A stretch of DNA of 64,000 nucleotides from Mauremys mutica. Taxonomy: Eukaryota; Chordata; Testudines; Geoemydidae. The DNA lies in contig NC_059081.1 in NCBI RefSeq assembly GCF_020497125.1, positions 18,447,105 through 18,511,104 of the forward strand, given 5' to 3'. The notes under the pieces are model-generated. The model did no database searches. It was not told the origin of the DNA and saw only the letters and a list, made by a program, of their open reading frames with translations. Positions 1-12,290 of this stretch are shown here, one piece after another; position 1 is the first letter of the stretch; every line of letters begins with the position of its first letter. Made by a program: the position numbers and the translations under genes.

Positions 1-626
1 CTGCAGAATTACTATGATCATTGTAACAATCACAAGGATGGCTTAAGGGGTTGTGGAGTTTCCCTGCCCCTCTGCAAAGCCACACTCTTCTCTGATGTTA
101 CTTTTGGAAAACCTCAGTTTATCTGAAAGAATTTTAAAACACTCAAATGTTGTCACACATATAAGAGACCCTTTGGAATATGCATTCTCACCTGTCGTTT
201 ACAATTAACAGTACATAGAATAATTGTCTGCCAATGACTGGATTGTGGGAATAGTAAAATATAATGACTAGCAATAAGTTTATATTTATATAAACTTTTG
301 CCTCATTTTAATATGGAAATGTGTCAGGTGAAGGGCATTGTTTGCCAATTCCACAGATGAGTTGAATGAAGAAGGACCAGGGCTACAGCATGAAGGTGCT
401 AAGCCTGCTGCAAATGGGCTGTGCCTTCTTCAGAGAGACCACACCAGTCACAAGGGACCTGAACAGAAACAGAGGGACAGAGCTCAGCTACCTCAGTGAG
501 TTCACACCTGCTCTCAAGTACCTGAATATAACACTGACATAGCAGGCTGTAGGGTTGAGATGGTAGTTCAGTCTTTATGCACATTCAGTCTTTAGTATTT
601 CTCCAGATATTGCCAACAAGGATGCC
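1..626. other. intergenic, no feature recognised
   Basis: AT-rich unique-looking sequence. The open frames are short, with no recognisable domain, splice structure or repeat termini. Confidence 0.6.
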
Positions 627-732
627 AAAAAGAACAGGAGTACTTGTGGCACCTTAGAGACTAACAAATTTAAGGTGCCACAAGTACTCCTGTTCTTTTT
701 GCTGATACAGACTAACACGGCTGCTACTCTGG
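627..732 (+). repeat. foldback repeat, Penelope-like 3' terminus
   Basis: A perfect 30-nt inverted repeat (627-656 and 671-700) surrounds a 14-nt loop. It is followed by a tail containing GATACAGACTAACACGG (704-720). Arm and tail match the 3' end of the GIY-YIG-encoding element at 61021-62285, so this is a minimal copy of that family: tail plus an inverted copy of the sequence next to it, with no internal region. I found no clear target duplication. Confidence 0.75.
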
Positions 733-751
733 AAGTTGTGGTAGCAGTTTT

Positions 752-990
752 TCATAGAATCATGGGACTGGAAGGGACCTCAAGAGATCATCTAGTCCAG
801 TCCCCTACACTCGTGGCAGAACTAAGTATTATTTAGACCATCCCTGACAGGTGTTTGTCTAACCTGCTCTTAAAAATCTTCAATGATGGAGATTCCACAA
901 CCTCCCACGACAATTTATTCCAGTGCTTAAGCTTTAAGTTTTTCCTAATGTCCAACCTAAACCTTCGTTGCTGCAATGCTTATAATGTTG
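752..990 (-). repeat. CR1 LINE, 3'-end fragment
   Basis: Read on the plus strand it begins TCATAGAATCATGGGACTGG and continues through the conserved 'gacaggtgtttgtc' and 'gatggagattccacaacc' blocks, as do the copies at 9258 and 50414. This is the end of CR1 ORF2 plus its short 3' UTR, in minus orientation. It is 5'-truncated and diverged. Confidence 0.85.
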
Positions 991-1583
991 ACTCTTATCT
1001 ACTGGATCAGGACAGATACCATTTCTTGTAGATCACCAAACACTCAAAATGTGGCGGTGATTTTTGGTTACTACTCACACATATTCTGAGCTAGCTATCA
1101 GAATTTGCAATGTGCTATAGTGGTGGTATACAAAAACTATCCCTTCTCCAGGAGCATTTCCTTTTCTGTCTGCCTAATCCCTGTACTAACCCTGATACAG
1201 AGTCATTCTCTTACAGAAACTTTTTCCCAGAAAGTCTTTCTGGGGCCTGACCCTTTAAATATGGCAGACACACAAAGCTGCCGTCCTAAGGTGGGCATTT
1301 TGTAACTTGCTACTGCTCACTACATCTCCCTCTTTGCCAGCTGGTAAGTACACTTAGCCCCTGTGATATTTTCTCCTACTTTCTTCTTTCTGATTTTTGA
1401 GATGACATATTCTCATACACACCATATGCCACAAATTTGTTGGCACTGTGGAAAACAATGAAAAAAGGAGAGTGTAAAAAAACAACTTGGTTAAATAAGC
1501 TATTTCTGTAGAATGCTGTTTTAGCTTTGAGTCATCCTGTATTTTCAAACAGAACTCTGGAATACATTTCTGGTTGGTAATAC
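991..1583. other. intergenic, no feature recognised
   Basis: Nothing beyond short shadow frames was seen here. Confidence 0.5.
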
Positions 1584-2275
1584 ATGTCTGTAGACGGGTT
1601 GGACTCACCCCTGCGGCGCCTCCTGCTGGTGCTTCTGGGAATTAGTTCAGTCCAGTGTTCAGAGCGCCCTCTGCAGGCTGGTGATCCACCTGTCTTCAGG
1701 CCCCCGTGTCCCTCCCTGGACCCGGTGCCCTTTTACATGGGGTGCTGCCCCCTAGCAGTAACCCCTTTCTCTTAGGGTCTCTCCTCCTCAGGGAACCCTC
1801 ACCCTCTATCCCCACCTTGCCTCAGTATTGGCTACTGCCAGTCATTGTCTAGCCCCACACTCTGGGGCAGACTGCAGTATCAGCCTACTCATCACAGGCA
1901 AAGGGGTTTGGACCTGCTGCCTTGGCCTACCCCAGGCTGCCCTCTGCAACCCCCAGTACCAGTTGGCCCTTCGCTAGGCCGCAGCCTGGGGCTTTCTAGG
2001 CTGGAGGTCCCCAGCCTTTCCCCAGCCCTGCTTCACCCTAGGTACCTTGCCTATAGCCTCTGCAGCCAGGCCCTTCTTCCTCTTCAGGCAGAGGAAGACT
2101 GTCTGGGCTTCTGGCCTCTTCTGCCTCTTATAGGGGCCAGCTGGGCCTGATGGGGTGTGGCCCAGCTGCGGCTACTTCCTCCATCAGCCCAGCCTTGAGA
2201 GCAGTCGCTCTCAAGCCCTGCCAGGCCACTTTTAAACCCCTCACAGCAGGAGCAGGGTTTACCCTGTTACACAGT
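1584..2275. repeat. GC-rich dispersed repeat, possibly a solo LTR
   Basis: A sharply bounded block of high GC and long polypyrimidine runs lies in AT-rich surroundings and ends in ...CCCTGTTACA. TG...CA-like ends suggest a solo LTR, and I recall similar sequence as a common turtle repeat, but I could not define a target duplication. Frames at 1584-1775 and 1845-2150 lie inside it and look like by-products of base composition. Confidence 0.45.
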
Positions 2276-2589
2276 CAAACAGTCTTTCATTGTTGAACGT
2301 TTACAAAATTGTGAATGGGATTGATACAAACCATCAAGATACATTTTTCTTTTTAAAAAAGGGACATATCTAAACAATCCTAAAACTATTTAGGGAACTC
2401 AAGCAGAGCTATCATATGAAAAGAGTAATAGACATAGCTGCTGTCTACACTGAGAATGGAGTCATGTTTGGAAGAAAAACATGGCTCTTTTAAAAATATT
2501 TTCTAATGTTTTTGGCTCTTTGGGGTGGCTAGAGCCAAGCTATGTTAGAACAGTATTCAAAAGTCATATTCAAGACTAGAACTGAGATT
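2276..2589. other. intergenic, no feature recognised
   Basis: AT-rich; no repeat ends or coding pattern seen. Confidence 0.5.
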
Positions 2590-2805
2590 CTTGACCATGT
2601 GTAACCCACACACCTCCTAGGGGTGGTGTTCTGTCCCATCTAGTGGCACCGAGATCACTTAGGGAGAGAGATTAGTGAGTCTGCTCTACAGCCTTAGCTA
2701 AGGGCCATGTCTTCTAGCTTATGCAGTAGAGGCTCATGCACTAAGCTCCAGAGGCCCCAGGTTCAATCCTGTGCCCCCACAACCGGGGTCTGTCATCATT
2801 ACACC
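2590..2805 (+). repeat. tRNA-derived SINE
   Basis: A tRNA-like module lies near 2712-2785: an A-box-like stretch (TTATGCAGTAGAGG) and a B box GGTTCAATCC at 2761-2770. The block ends CATTACACC. The B box is embedded in non-tRNA sequence, so this is a SINE and not a tRNA gene. Family name not assigned. Confidence 0.55.
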
Positions 2806-3160
2806 TGCTCTGAGCTTTTTATGCTGGGTAAAAGGGCTGGAGTGGCATAAATAGACTCTGAAAGACTTGCATCTGGATCAGGTAAGAATTTCCCTGGTGC
2901 AGGCACTGAGAAAGACAGCCATAAGGTTGTCCTCCAAGGACCCCTCATAAAACGTGGTGTATGGGGTATGCTAGGCCTGTGGTGTGTGTCACAAAACATG
3001 CAGTGCTGCCAAGATTCTGGGCAGAGCTATGGCACATAGGGCAGCCCCAGGAGTTTGTCATAATTTATACAGACCTCAGTGTTGTTTAAGTTCTGATCGG
3101 GGCCTCCCACCTTCTTAGCCTCCCCTGTCCTTATGCTGTGAGTTCTGTGCTGCTCCATTT

Positions 3161-3261
3161 AGGGGTGTCTACACATGGAGTTATTCAGGAATAGCTATTG
3201 TGCTTTAAGTTTATACACTACTTTAATTTGGATTTACTTTCAAGTGCAGACAAGCCCTGTG
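3161..3261. repeat. MITE fragment ('gtctacac' terminus family)
   Basis: It starts GGGGTGTCTACACATGG and ends AAGTGCAGACAAGCCC. The paired GTCTACAC / GACAAGCCC termini recur in the blocks at 20482, 20793, 50041 and 63053, pointing to one broad group of non-autonomous DNA transposons. Degenerate. Confidence 0.5.
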
Positions 3262-5486
3262 GGAGACTCAGCACAGAATCTCACTCTAGGATTCTACTTA
3301 GCTCTGTTCCGGTTATATGGGACCATATAGTCTGTTGCTGAGGAAAGCTATGTAAGAAAAGAGAAGAACTGAATTTAAAAGATAATAGATTTCTTTCTGA
3401 AGAAAGAAAGGACTGAGGTATACAGTGAAAAGTTATGATCATGTTATTTTTTGTGCATGCATATTTTCATGCTCCAACAGGCTTTATAATCTTCATACTT
3501 TTCTGTTTCTCCTACCATTTTGCAGCAGTCTTCTCTTTGTCTCCCTCTCCCAACTCCATTTTATTATTCTTATCTCATGTGTTAGAGTGAAGTCACAGAA
3601 TTAATAACAGAAAAATTATTTCTAAGTTGAAGGTAAAAGGCCAGATTGGTCAGAGTGGTGACCAACATTTATGCTTTAGTTATTATGAATTGGTGTTAAA
3701 TATATACTTCTAAAAATGAACACATTCTTGGTAGTACAATATATCTCAGAATGGGTTCTCAATCCATCCAGTCTGATTTCACTTATTTGATATATTGAGG
3801 AGAGTTATTGACTTCGATTGAACTATGACAGTTTACACATCTGGGGACCTGCCCCTCTATGAATAGATGTGTCCCATTGACTCAGCTGTCATTTTCTTTA
3901 TAGTTTTAGATTTTTCCTTTTAGTTTCACTCTCCCACATTTTCCTCTGCCCTGTCTTTCTGAACACTCAAGGAACATCACAGTGTTTGGCTGTCCTGTAA
4001 AGATAGTTTAATACAATATGTTCTGAGTTTTGGCTTGGGATAAAATCTACAAATGTTTGTCAAAGCCATGTCAAATGGGAACAAATCCTAAAGAGCTGCC
4101 CCTTGCTCGACCCAAAATCTTGTGGTTTATCAAAAGAGTAACATCAAAGCTGATTATTTTACCAAGAGGCACCACACAGGCAACCCTTTGATTTTTCCCT
4201 TTTACTGCTTACACGCTCATATATAGCTAATTAAATATAAAATATCTCCAGATCCTTTTTATTTGTATTTTAGATACCCCCATATAAGGGATCATCTCAT
4301 GTTCTTGGGTGTACTTTTTAAAAGTGTTTTTCTGCTGAACTAGAACAATTATCACTTGTACATTCCTCACTTGAAAAATAGGAAAGTAGTGTAACAAGGA
4401 GCCTGCATTATACAGCTATGTCATTGTATTTACATGATTCAGTACTGCAGCTGTTTGTTCCCTTTATTCTTTTCTCTGGCAATAATTTAAAATAGATCTG
4501 GATAAAGTGAAATCACATTCCTGTTATTTGCCATGCTATAAAAAATCCTTACAATATTTAGAGTGGCAACAGTTAACTGAATGTTTTGTGATTATGTTGA
4601 GAAGTCAATAGATGTGAGCAGATGGGTCCCCAGTTCCAATCTTCATACTGGGTTATAGGGAAAGAAGTGTACTGCTGAGAACCAGCCTTTAAGAAATGAC
4701 TATACCATATGTTGTAGACAAACACATTACGGTTTAGCAGAAACAATCTGAAGAGCATATCTTGAATCATTCAAAATCTTGGTTTAAATTTAACAATGTT
4801 ATCTCAAAACACAGAGCTGGAGATTTGAATTTAGCACAAATTCAGCAGTGCTAGCTCACATTTACCTTTATATATCCTGGACATGCTACATGGATAGTTA
4901 AGAAAGACTAGAAAACTGATAATACTATGTCAGATTAAGTCTTTTGCAAACCATTTAACTGGTCTGTCTTGAATATTTGTTTGAGATGTGAGAATTTAGC
5001 CATCTCACGCTGATTTGTACTATGAATGCAGAAAGCAATGGTTGTCATGGGTCAGGATCCCATTAAAGCACATATTTGAATTAACATGTTAATACTGATA
5101 GATCTATTTCATTGGCAGAGAAAAGAGCTTCAAGCACTGAACTTTTAGAAGTTGTTATAATATGAAGGATGTAATTCAGGCAAATATTTAAAGTAGTCTT
5201 TCATGTGTGAAATAAAAAAGTTGAGAACTTACAACTGCATACTTTTTGTGGGAATGCCTTTCTATTCGAGTTTACAGGAAACAACAAAATAAGGTAGCAC
5301 AAATGTAAATTCTCTGAGAGAACACAACAGTGCATCTTCACTGTAAAAAGCTGTATCCTCTCTGCCTTGCAAAATGGCAGATGGAGACTCCTTAGAAATA
5401 TAAATAACACGTCTGTTGTATAGCTTACATATACCATAATATCAGCTGTAAGTGGTATTTTATTGAGGTAGGAATAAATCACTAAA
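3262..5486. other. intergenic, no feature recognised
   Basis: Over 2 kb of AT-rich sequence with only short, unremarkable frames. Confidence 0.6.
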
Positions 5487-5556
5487 ACAACGAGGAGTCC
5501 GGTGGCACCTTAAAGACTAACAGATTTATTTGGGCATAAGCTTTCATGGGTAAAAA
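5487..5556 (-). repeat. Penelope-like terminal fragment
   Basis: It contains GGTGGCACCTTAAAGACTAA, GATTTATTTGGGCATAAGC and TTTCATGGGTAAAA, nearly identical to the arms of the foldback element in the CXCR4 intron (37851-37922). Only one arm is present and the GATACAGACTAACACGG tail is missing. Confidence 0.7.
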
Positions 5557-6937
5557 AATGCCACTTAACTTTCAAATGATGAAATTTTGGGTCAAAAATA
5601 TTTGCAAATAACTAGTCTAAATATTACAGCATGCGTTATCAAGCCATGTTTTATGCAGTGTATCAGAGCTTTGGTCTTCAAATAGGGGAATTCCTCCCCA
5701 CAGTCCCTACATTGTGGCAATCTTCTATGAGAGAAGTTGTATGGAATTCCCTTCAGATTTCATCATAGTCACTCCGAAGTTGTGGCCACTCGGTTTGCTG
5801 AAGAACATGTCAATGTGCTCTTTCTTCTCCTACCCTCTGAAGCTGAGCACTCTGCCTCCAAATCAGAATGGGTTCCAGAACCTTTGTTGGAATCTGAATT
5901 AATTTATTATTTTTTAAATTAAATGTAGTCTTTATACAGATAAAACTCCTATTGTAGTTAATGGTTGGTCCAGATCCTGAAGTTCTTTGTCAGTGCACAG
6001 CCTGAATAATCTGGCTGTGCCTATGGAATTCTCCTGATAGGGTGGGGGAGGACTTAATCCCCACTCAAAGACCAATGAGCTGCAGTGGAGCTGCTCTGTA
6101 ATCAGTAATGAAGCCTCAGGTCTACAGTGGCCTCAGCAGCTACCGCAGCCTCCCTCTGTGAGGAAGGGGAAGGAATGGCTGATGGATCCACAAAGCTAGA
6201 GACGGACTGGCCAGAAATTTACATCTGCACACAGATTTCATTGTTCTGTGCATAAGTTAGCAGACAGCAGCTTCCCTGGTATTGCCCTGTCTTTCTTGGG
6301 ACCCTGGCAAGGACTGTCCACAGAGTCAGGTTCCATGTAAAGGGAGTGAGTGGGCCTGGGCTGAGAAAGGGTGGACCAGGTGGGAGATGACACATTGTCT
6401 TCCCACCATTGTTCTCCAACCAGCCCTCCACAGATTACCAGGAAAAGGGAGTACAGCTCCGGGTTCTGTAGATTTTATGTGGAACCCCCTTGCACTGGAG
6501 ACCCCCTCTATAGGGCAGAATGCTGGGAGGAGCTGTGACTAGACCTGTGCTTTAGGGCCACATTGCAACAGAATTAGGGGGCCTCAGAGCCAATGTGAGA
6601 GTCTGCTGTGCAGAAAGCTCCTGTCCCTCAGCAGATTTACAGAATTTGCTTGCATTACAGGGCATCTTCTGGGTTCTGGGGACAGCATTGCAGCTCATTC
6701 TGCCCAACTCTTTCTCTGCCATGAAATTATACTATGTGATAATGAGCTTAGTTTTCCTCCCCTCAGGCCAGCTCACTAGGTATTTCCATAAGAGGGGAGG
6801 CTCTGGGCCTTAGTTTTTACTGAGTCCTTACTAGAGAAAAATATTCCTTGAAAAGACTTCAAGATTTAGTCCCTTATTTTTTATTTTCCAGTTCAATTTC
6901 ATGGTGTGTGGGAGGTTACTGTACTTCTCAGAGAGTA
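5557..6937. other. intergenic, no feature recognised
   Basis: Overlapping frames on both strands at 6219-6542 have no domain character and are judged non-coding. Confidence 0.5.
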
Positions 6938-7215
6938 AAGTCCCATAGGCCAAGTCTGTACTACAAAGTTTTGTTGGAATAGCTGTGTCAGTCAGGGTGT
7001 GAAAAAACCTACTCAACAGACAAAACCCTGATGTAGATGCAGCTACACTGACAGAAGAGTGCTTCTGTCAGCGTAGCTAATGTTGTTTGGGGTGGTGGTG
7101 TTACTGTGCCAGCAGAAAACCTCCTTCTCTCAGCATATGCTGCATCCATGCTAAGAGGCTTTGCCAGTATAGCTATCCTGGTATAGCTGTATTGGCACAC
7201 CCTGGGTAGTGTAGC
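6938..7215. repeat. degenerate MITE
   Basis: It opens GGCCAAGTCTGTACTACAAA, has an internal TCAGGGTGTGAAAAAACC block shared with the MITEs at 20482 and 20793, and closes near GTGTAGCCTAGCC. Termini and internal block point to the same non-autonomous DNA transposon group; heavily diverged. Confidence 0.5.
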
Positions 7216-8810
7216 CTAGCCTTTGGCATTGCTTACTAGCATAGATAAAGTATTACACTGTACCCGGCCCGTGTCAGTGTAGCTAATGATCCGACCAGTG
7301 GACCAAATTCGGTGATGAATCTAGGTCACGTGCCACCTGAGGCCTTTTGCATATACACTAAGAAGACTCTCCATAGGCTGGATGCAACCATACCAGTATA
7401 AAGACATTGATATCAGTAGAACTTATTGCTGTACAGGAAGGGGAGGTTATGGGGTGATTATTAATAATGGGTAAGATTTTTAAAGGCTCAAATGGTATAG
7501 GTATGACTTGAACCAAAATCTTCAGCTTGCTTTGTTGCCATCACCATTTCTGAAACATAAGAAGATTCTGACTGCCAAAAGTACAGAGAGACAGGACCAG
7601 TGAACTAACATATAAGAGTGTAATAAGGGGAAGCAAGCAATGCAGTGATGGTACGAACACATCCTTAGATAATGAAAGAAACCATAATAAAGGGAAACTT
7701 TAGCAGTTGTTTGTAAAGAAAAATGTCTGATCCGTCTAAATAGAGTTTGAATGTTATCTCTATGAAACAGATCAGAATTGTGCTCTTGTATGTAATTACA
7801 AAGTACTCCCATCAACTTCATTGATGTCTTGTAGGCATATTTCAGGGCAGAATTTGTGCCCTAGCATCTTTAATACACTACAAATATAAAATAGAGTCTA
7901 AGTGTTTTCACATTTGTATGCACATTTGTAAGATAGGCCTTTTCCCTTTATTCTTGTGTTACCTGAACTTGAATGTTTTCCTACTTGCAAGTGTGAATCG
8001 TGTGTTCTTTTATTTGGTCAGAGAGTCGAAGCGGCTCAGACAGTTTGTGTAGCATTGTCCCTTATCAAATGAAAGCAGATAAGTCTGTAGTTTGAAAGCA
8101 AATCCCAGAAGCATTTCTAGTGAAAACTCACATTAACTGTAACCATTTTTCTATTTAGATTACCTTTTTTCCTTTGCTTGCAAGTTGCTACTGTTTTTCT
8201 GCTGGTCTTTCTAACAAACAAAAATAAAACAAAGCCTGCTTGGGTTTTGATTACAGCATAGTCACAAAAGTTCTGATTAGCTAATATCACATGGAATGTG
8301 GATGACATTTTTTTCTTTTTATGAAGGTGCAATTATCTGAACTCTTCAGAAGGCATTTGGCAATATTCATTACTTTTTCTTTCATAACAAAGTTGTCTGA
8401 AATAATTTCAAAGGAGCATATGAAACTTCAAAAGAATGTTGAGAGTTGGAGTTCCACAAAGTGTTTTTTGTAGACAAGGTGGTTCTCAAATAAGCTTTCA
8501 TGTCAAATGCCTTTGTTAGTGATTGTAATTTGTTTTTAAATAGTGATGAATGTAACTGTTTATAAGGCTGCCCTATATGTCTATAAGCTGCCCCACCAAA
8601 ACCAAAACTACACTGCACATGTAATTCTCTCTCTGGGGTCGAGGATGAGAAAGAGAACAAACTACATGATGTAAGTCACATTGCTTAATGCACTTCTGGA
8701 ATGCATTCTGATACCATGGTGATGGGGGTGGTATAAGACCCTATATAGAAAAGTATGATGTGCAAATTATTTGACTAACTACTGAAGAAAAAGCAAGCAG
8801 CTATTTATAT
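7216..8810. other. intergenic, no feature recognised
   Basis: AT-rich; frames up to 99 aa (7522-7821) show no domain or conserved motif. Confidence 0.5.
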
Positions 8811-8839
8811 GCACACACGCACGCACACACACACACACA
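8811..8839. repeat. (CA)n microsatellite
   Basis: CA dinucleotide run with two CG interruptions. Confidence 0.9.
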
Positions 8840-9257
8840 AATCCAACAAAACAACCCCCCTCCAAAAGTTATGGCTCACTATACATATACTGTGTATTTT
8901 TCTTATAGAATTCAGGTACTTGTCTAATCTGTGAATTAATCTTATACTAAAGAGCCAAGATTCAAACTGGCAGGTTTGGAAATTCGCTCCTGCAACTATT
9001 TGTGAATGCAAGTGCACACATAACTCTTTGCACATACAACCTACCCCCTCTCCCCAAACTTGTGTGTGCAAACAGCAGCTGTCCATAGAGATCAGATAGG
9101 TAAATATTCAAGTATGTGGCTTATATGTACAATTCCTCCTTTTAAGAACTGACACTACTAAGGTAGGAGTGAAATGGATTTTATCCTGGCTTATTCATCT
9201 TCAATTGGATTGTTAACTAACGGCCTCTGATTTGAAGAGGTGCAGAAGTCAATACCA
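8840..9257. other. intergenic, no feature recognised
   Basis: No repeat boundary or coding signal noted. Confidence 0.5.
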
Positions 9258-10405
9258 TCATAGAATCATAGAATAATAGAACTGGAAGGGACCTCGAAAG
9301 GTCATCTAGTCCAGTCCCCTGCACTCAAGGCAGTACTAAGTATTATCTAGACCATCCCTGACAGGTGTTTGTCCAACCTGTTCTTAAAAATCCCCAATGA
9401 TGGAGATTCCACAACCTCCCTAGGCAATTTGTTCCAGTGCTTAACCACTTTGGCAGGAAGTTTTTCCCAATGTCCAATCTAAATCTCCCTTGCTGCAATT
9501 TAAGCTCATTGCTTCTTGTCCTATCCTCAGAGGTTAAGAGGAACAATTTTTCTCCCTCCTCCTTGTAACAACCTTTTATGTACTTGAAAACTGTTATCAT
9601 GTCCCCCCTCAGTCTTCTCTTCTCCAGAATAAACAAACCCAGTTTTTTCAATCTTCCCTCATAGGTCATGTTTTCTAGACCTTTAGTCATTTTTGTTGCT
9701 CTTCTCTGGACTTTCTCCAATTTGTCCACATCTTTCCTGAAATGTGCTCTCCCAGAACAGAACACAATACTCTAGTTGAGCCCTAATCAGTGCGGAATAG
9801 AACAGAAGAATTACTTTTTGTGTTTTGCTTACAATACTCCTGCTAATACACCCCAGAATGATGTTTGCTTTTTTTGCAACAGTGTTACACTGTTGACTCA
9901 TATTTAGTTTCTGAGCCACTATGACCCCCAGATCTCTTTCTGCAGTACTCCTTCCTAGGCAGTCATTTCCCATTTTGTATGTGTGCAACTGATTGTTCCT
10001 TCCTAAGTGGACTACTTTGCATTTGTCCTTATTGAATTGTCATCAGAGCATTTCTCCAGTTTGTCCAGATCCTTTTGAATTTTAATCCTATCTGCCAAAG
10101 CACTTTCAACCCCTCCCAGCTTGGTATCGTCTGCAGACTTTATAAGTGTACTCTCCATGCCATTATCTAAATCATTGATGAAGATATTGAACAGAACCAG
10201 ACCCAGAACGGATCACTGCAGGACCCCACTCATTATGCCCTTCCAGCATGACTGTGAGAAGATCATGTGAGACAGTATCAAAAGCCTTACTAAATTCAAG
10301 ATATACCACATCTACCGCTTCTCCCCTATCCACAAGGCTTGTTACGCTGTCAAAGAAAGCTATCAGGTTGGTTTGACACAATTTGTTCTTTAACAGTCAG
10401 CATGG
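9258..10405 (-). repeat. CR1 LINE, 5'-truncated, internal deletion
   Basis: The 3' end at 9258 has the CR1 signature ATAGAATCATAGAAT on the plus strand. Reading on the minus strand from about 10380, the frame at 10172-10381 carries the reverse-transcriptase motif A block (VVYLEFSKAFDTV) and then jumps to sequence normally found after motif B. The middle of the polymerase domain is therefore deleted. An ADDT-type motif C follows near 10110-10150 in another frame. The frames at 9683-9988 and 9343-9765 cover the C-terminal part, with DLGVIV and a VQRRATKM block. Dead copy; coding frames are pseudogenic. Confidence 0.9.
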
Positions 10406-10599
10406 ATTTGTCCTTATCACCTCATCTTGACCTACAAGAGCTGAGCACATAGGAGGCAATGGATTTGCATAGCTCACTGGAAGTGGATATAGATCAGTAG
10501 AATCTTGTGCTGGTGTGGATCTCCTCCCCCTCCCAAGAAAAAAGAAAACAAAAACCTCAAAAAAACCCAGCTTGAATTTCACAACCCAGGTTGAATTTG
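10406..10599. other. spacer between two CR1 copies
   Basis: Short A-rich stretch between the 5' end of one CR1 and the 3' end of the next. Confidence 0.5.
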
Positions 10600-12290
10600 C
10601 AATATCTTAGACTTAGACTTTAAGGTCAGAAGGGACCATTATGATCGTCTAGTCTGACCTCCTGCACAACGCAGGCCACAGAATCTCACCCACCCACTCC
10701 TGTATCAAACCTGTGTCTGAGCCATTGAAGTCCTCAAATCATGGTTTAAAGACTTCAAGGCACAGAGAATCTTCCAGCAAGTGACCCATGCCCCACACTA
10801 CAGAGGAAGGCGAAAACCCCCCAGGGCCTCTGCCAATCTGCCCTGGAGGAAAATTCCTTCCCAACCCCAAATATGGCGATCAGCTAACCCCTGAGCATGT
10901 GGGCAAGACTCACCAGCCAGACACCCAGGAAAGTATTCTCTGTAGTAATTCAGATCCCATCCCATCTAACATCCCATCACAAGTCATTGGGCATATATAC
11001 CGCTAATTGTCAAAGACCAATTAATTGCCAAAATTAGGCTATCCCATTATACCATACCCTCCATAAACTTATCAAGCTTAGTCTTGAAGCCAGTTATGTC
11101 TTTTGTCCCCACTGCTCCCCTTGGAAGACTGTTCCAGAACTTCATTCCTCTGATGGTTAGAAACCTTTGTCTAATTTCAAGTCTAAACTTTCGGAGGGCC
11201 AGTTTATATCCATTTGTTCTTGTGTCCACATTGGTACTGAGCTTAAATAATTCCTCCCCCTCCCTGTATTTATTCCTCTGATATATTTATAGAGAGCAAT
11301 CATATCTCCCCTCAGCCTTCTTTTAGTTAGGCTAACCAAAAGTCTCCTTTGAGTCTCCTTTCATAAGACAGGTTTTCCATTCCTCGGATCATCCTAGTAG
11401 CCCTTCTCTGTACATGTTCCAGTTTGAATTCATCCTTCTTAAACATGGGAGACCAGAACTGCACACAGTATTCCAGATGAGGTCTCACCAGTGCCTTGCA
11501 TAACGGTACTAACACCTCCTTATCTCTACTGGAAGTACCTCGCTTGATACATCCCAAGACCTCATTAGCTTTTTTCAAGGCATATCACATTGGCGGCTCA
11601 TAGTCATCCTGTGATCAATCAATACTCCAAGGTCCTTCTCCTCCTCTGTTACTTCCAACTGATGCATCCCCAGCTTATAACAATAATTCTTCTTATTAAT
11701 CCCTAAATGGATGACCTTGCACTTTTCACTATTATATTTCATCCTATTACTATTACTCCAGTTTACAAGGTCATCCAGATCTTCCTGTATGATATCTCGG
11801 TCCTTCTCTGTATTGGCAATACCTCCCAGCTTTGTGTCATCCGCAGATTTTATTAGCACATTCCCACTTTTTGTGACAACGTCAGTAATAAAAAGACTAA
11901 ATAAGATTGGTCCCCAAATTGATCCCTGAGGAACTCCACTAGTAACCTTCCTCCAGCCTGACAGTTCACTTTCAGTACAACCCGTTGTAGTCTCCCCTTT
12001 AACCAGTTCCTTATCCACCTTTCAATTTTCATATTGAGCCCCATCTTTTCCAATGTAGCTAATAATTCTGCATGTGGAACCGTATCAAATGCCTTACTGA
12101 AATCGAGGTAAATTAGATCCACTGCATTTCCTTTGTCTAAAAAATCTGTTCTTAAAGAAGGAGATCCGGTTGGTTTGGCATGATTTACCTTTTGTAAAAC
12201 CATGTTGTATTTTGTCCCAATTACCATTGACCTCAATGTCCTTTACTTTCTCCTTCAAAATTTTTTCCAAGGTCTTGCATACTAGAGATA
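10600..12290 (-). repeat. CR1 LINE (second subfamily), 5'-truncated
   Basis: The longest CR1 copy in the window. Minus-strand frames follow CR1 ORF2 order: 12094-12339 and 11853-12236 hold the region before and including motif A (LIYLDFSKAFDTV). The frame at 11575-12018 holds SGVPQGSIWGP (motif B), SADDTKLGG (motif C) and EEKDLGVLID. The frames at 11327-11578 and 11047-11229 hold the C-terminal tail ([15 protein letters not shown]). Several frameshifts and stops separate these, so it is inactive. The 3' UTR (10600-11040) differs from the copy at 9258, which marks a different subfamily. Both copies have the same orientation. Confidence 0.92.

Noticed and set aside
2712..2785. Possible tRNA gene
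   Set aside because: A and B boxes are present, but the sequence cannot form a full cloverleaf and continues into SINE sequence.
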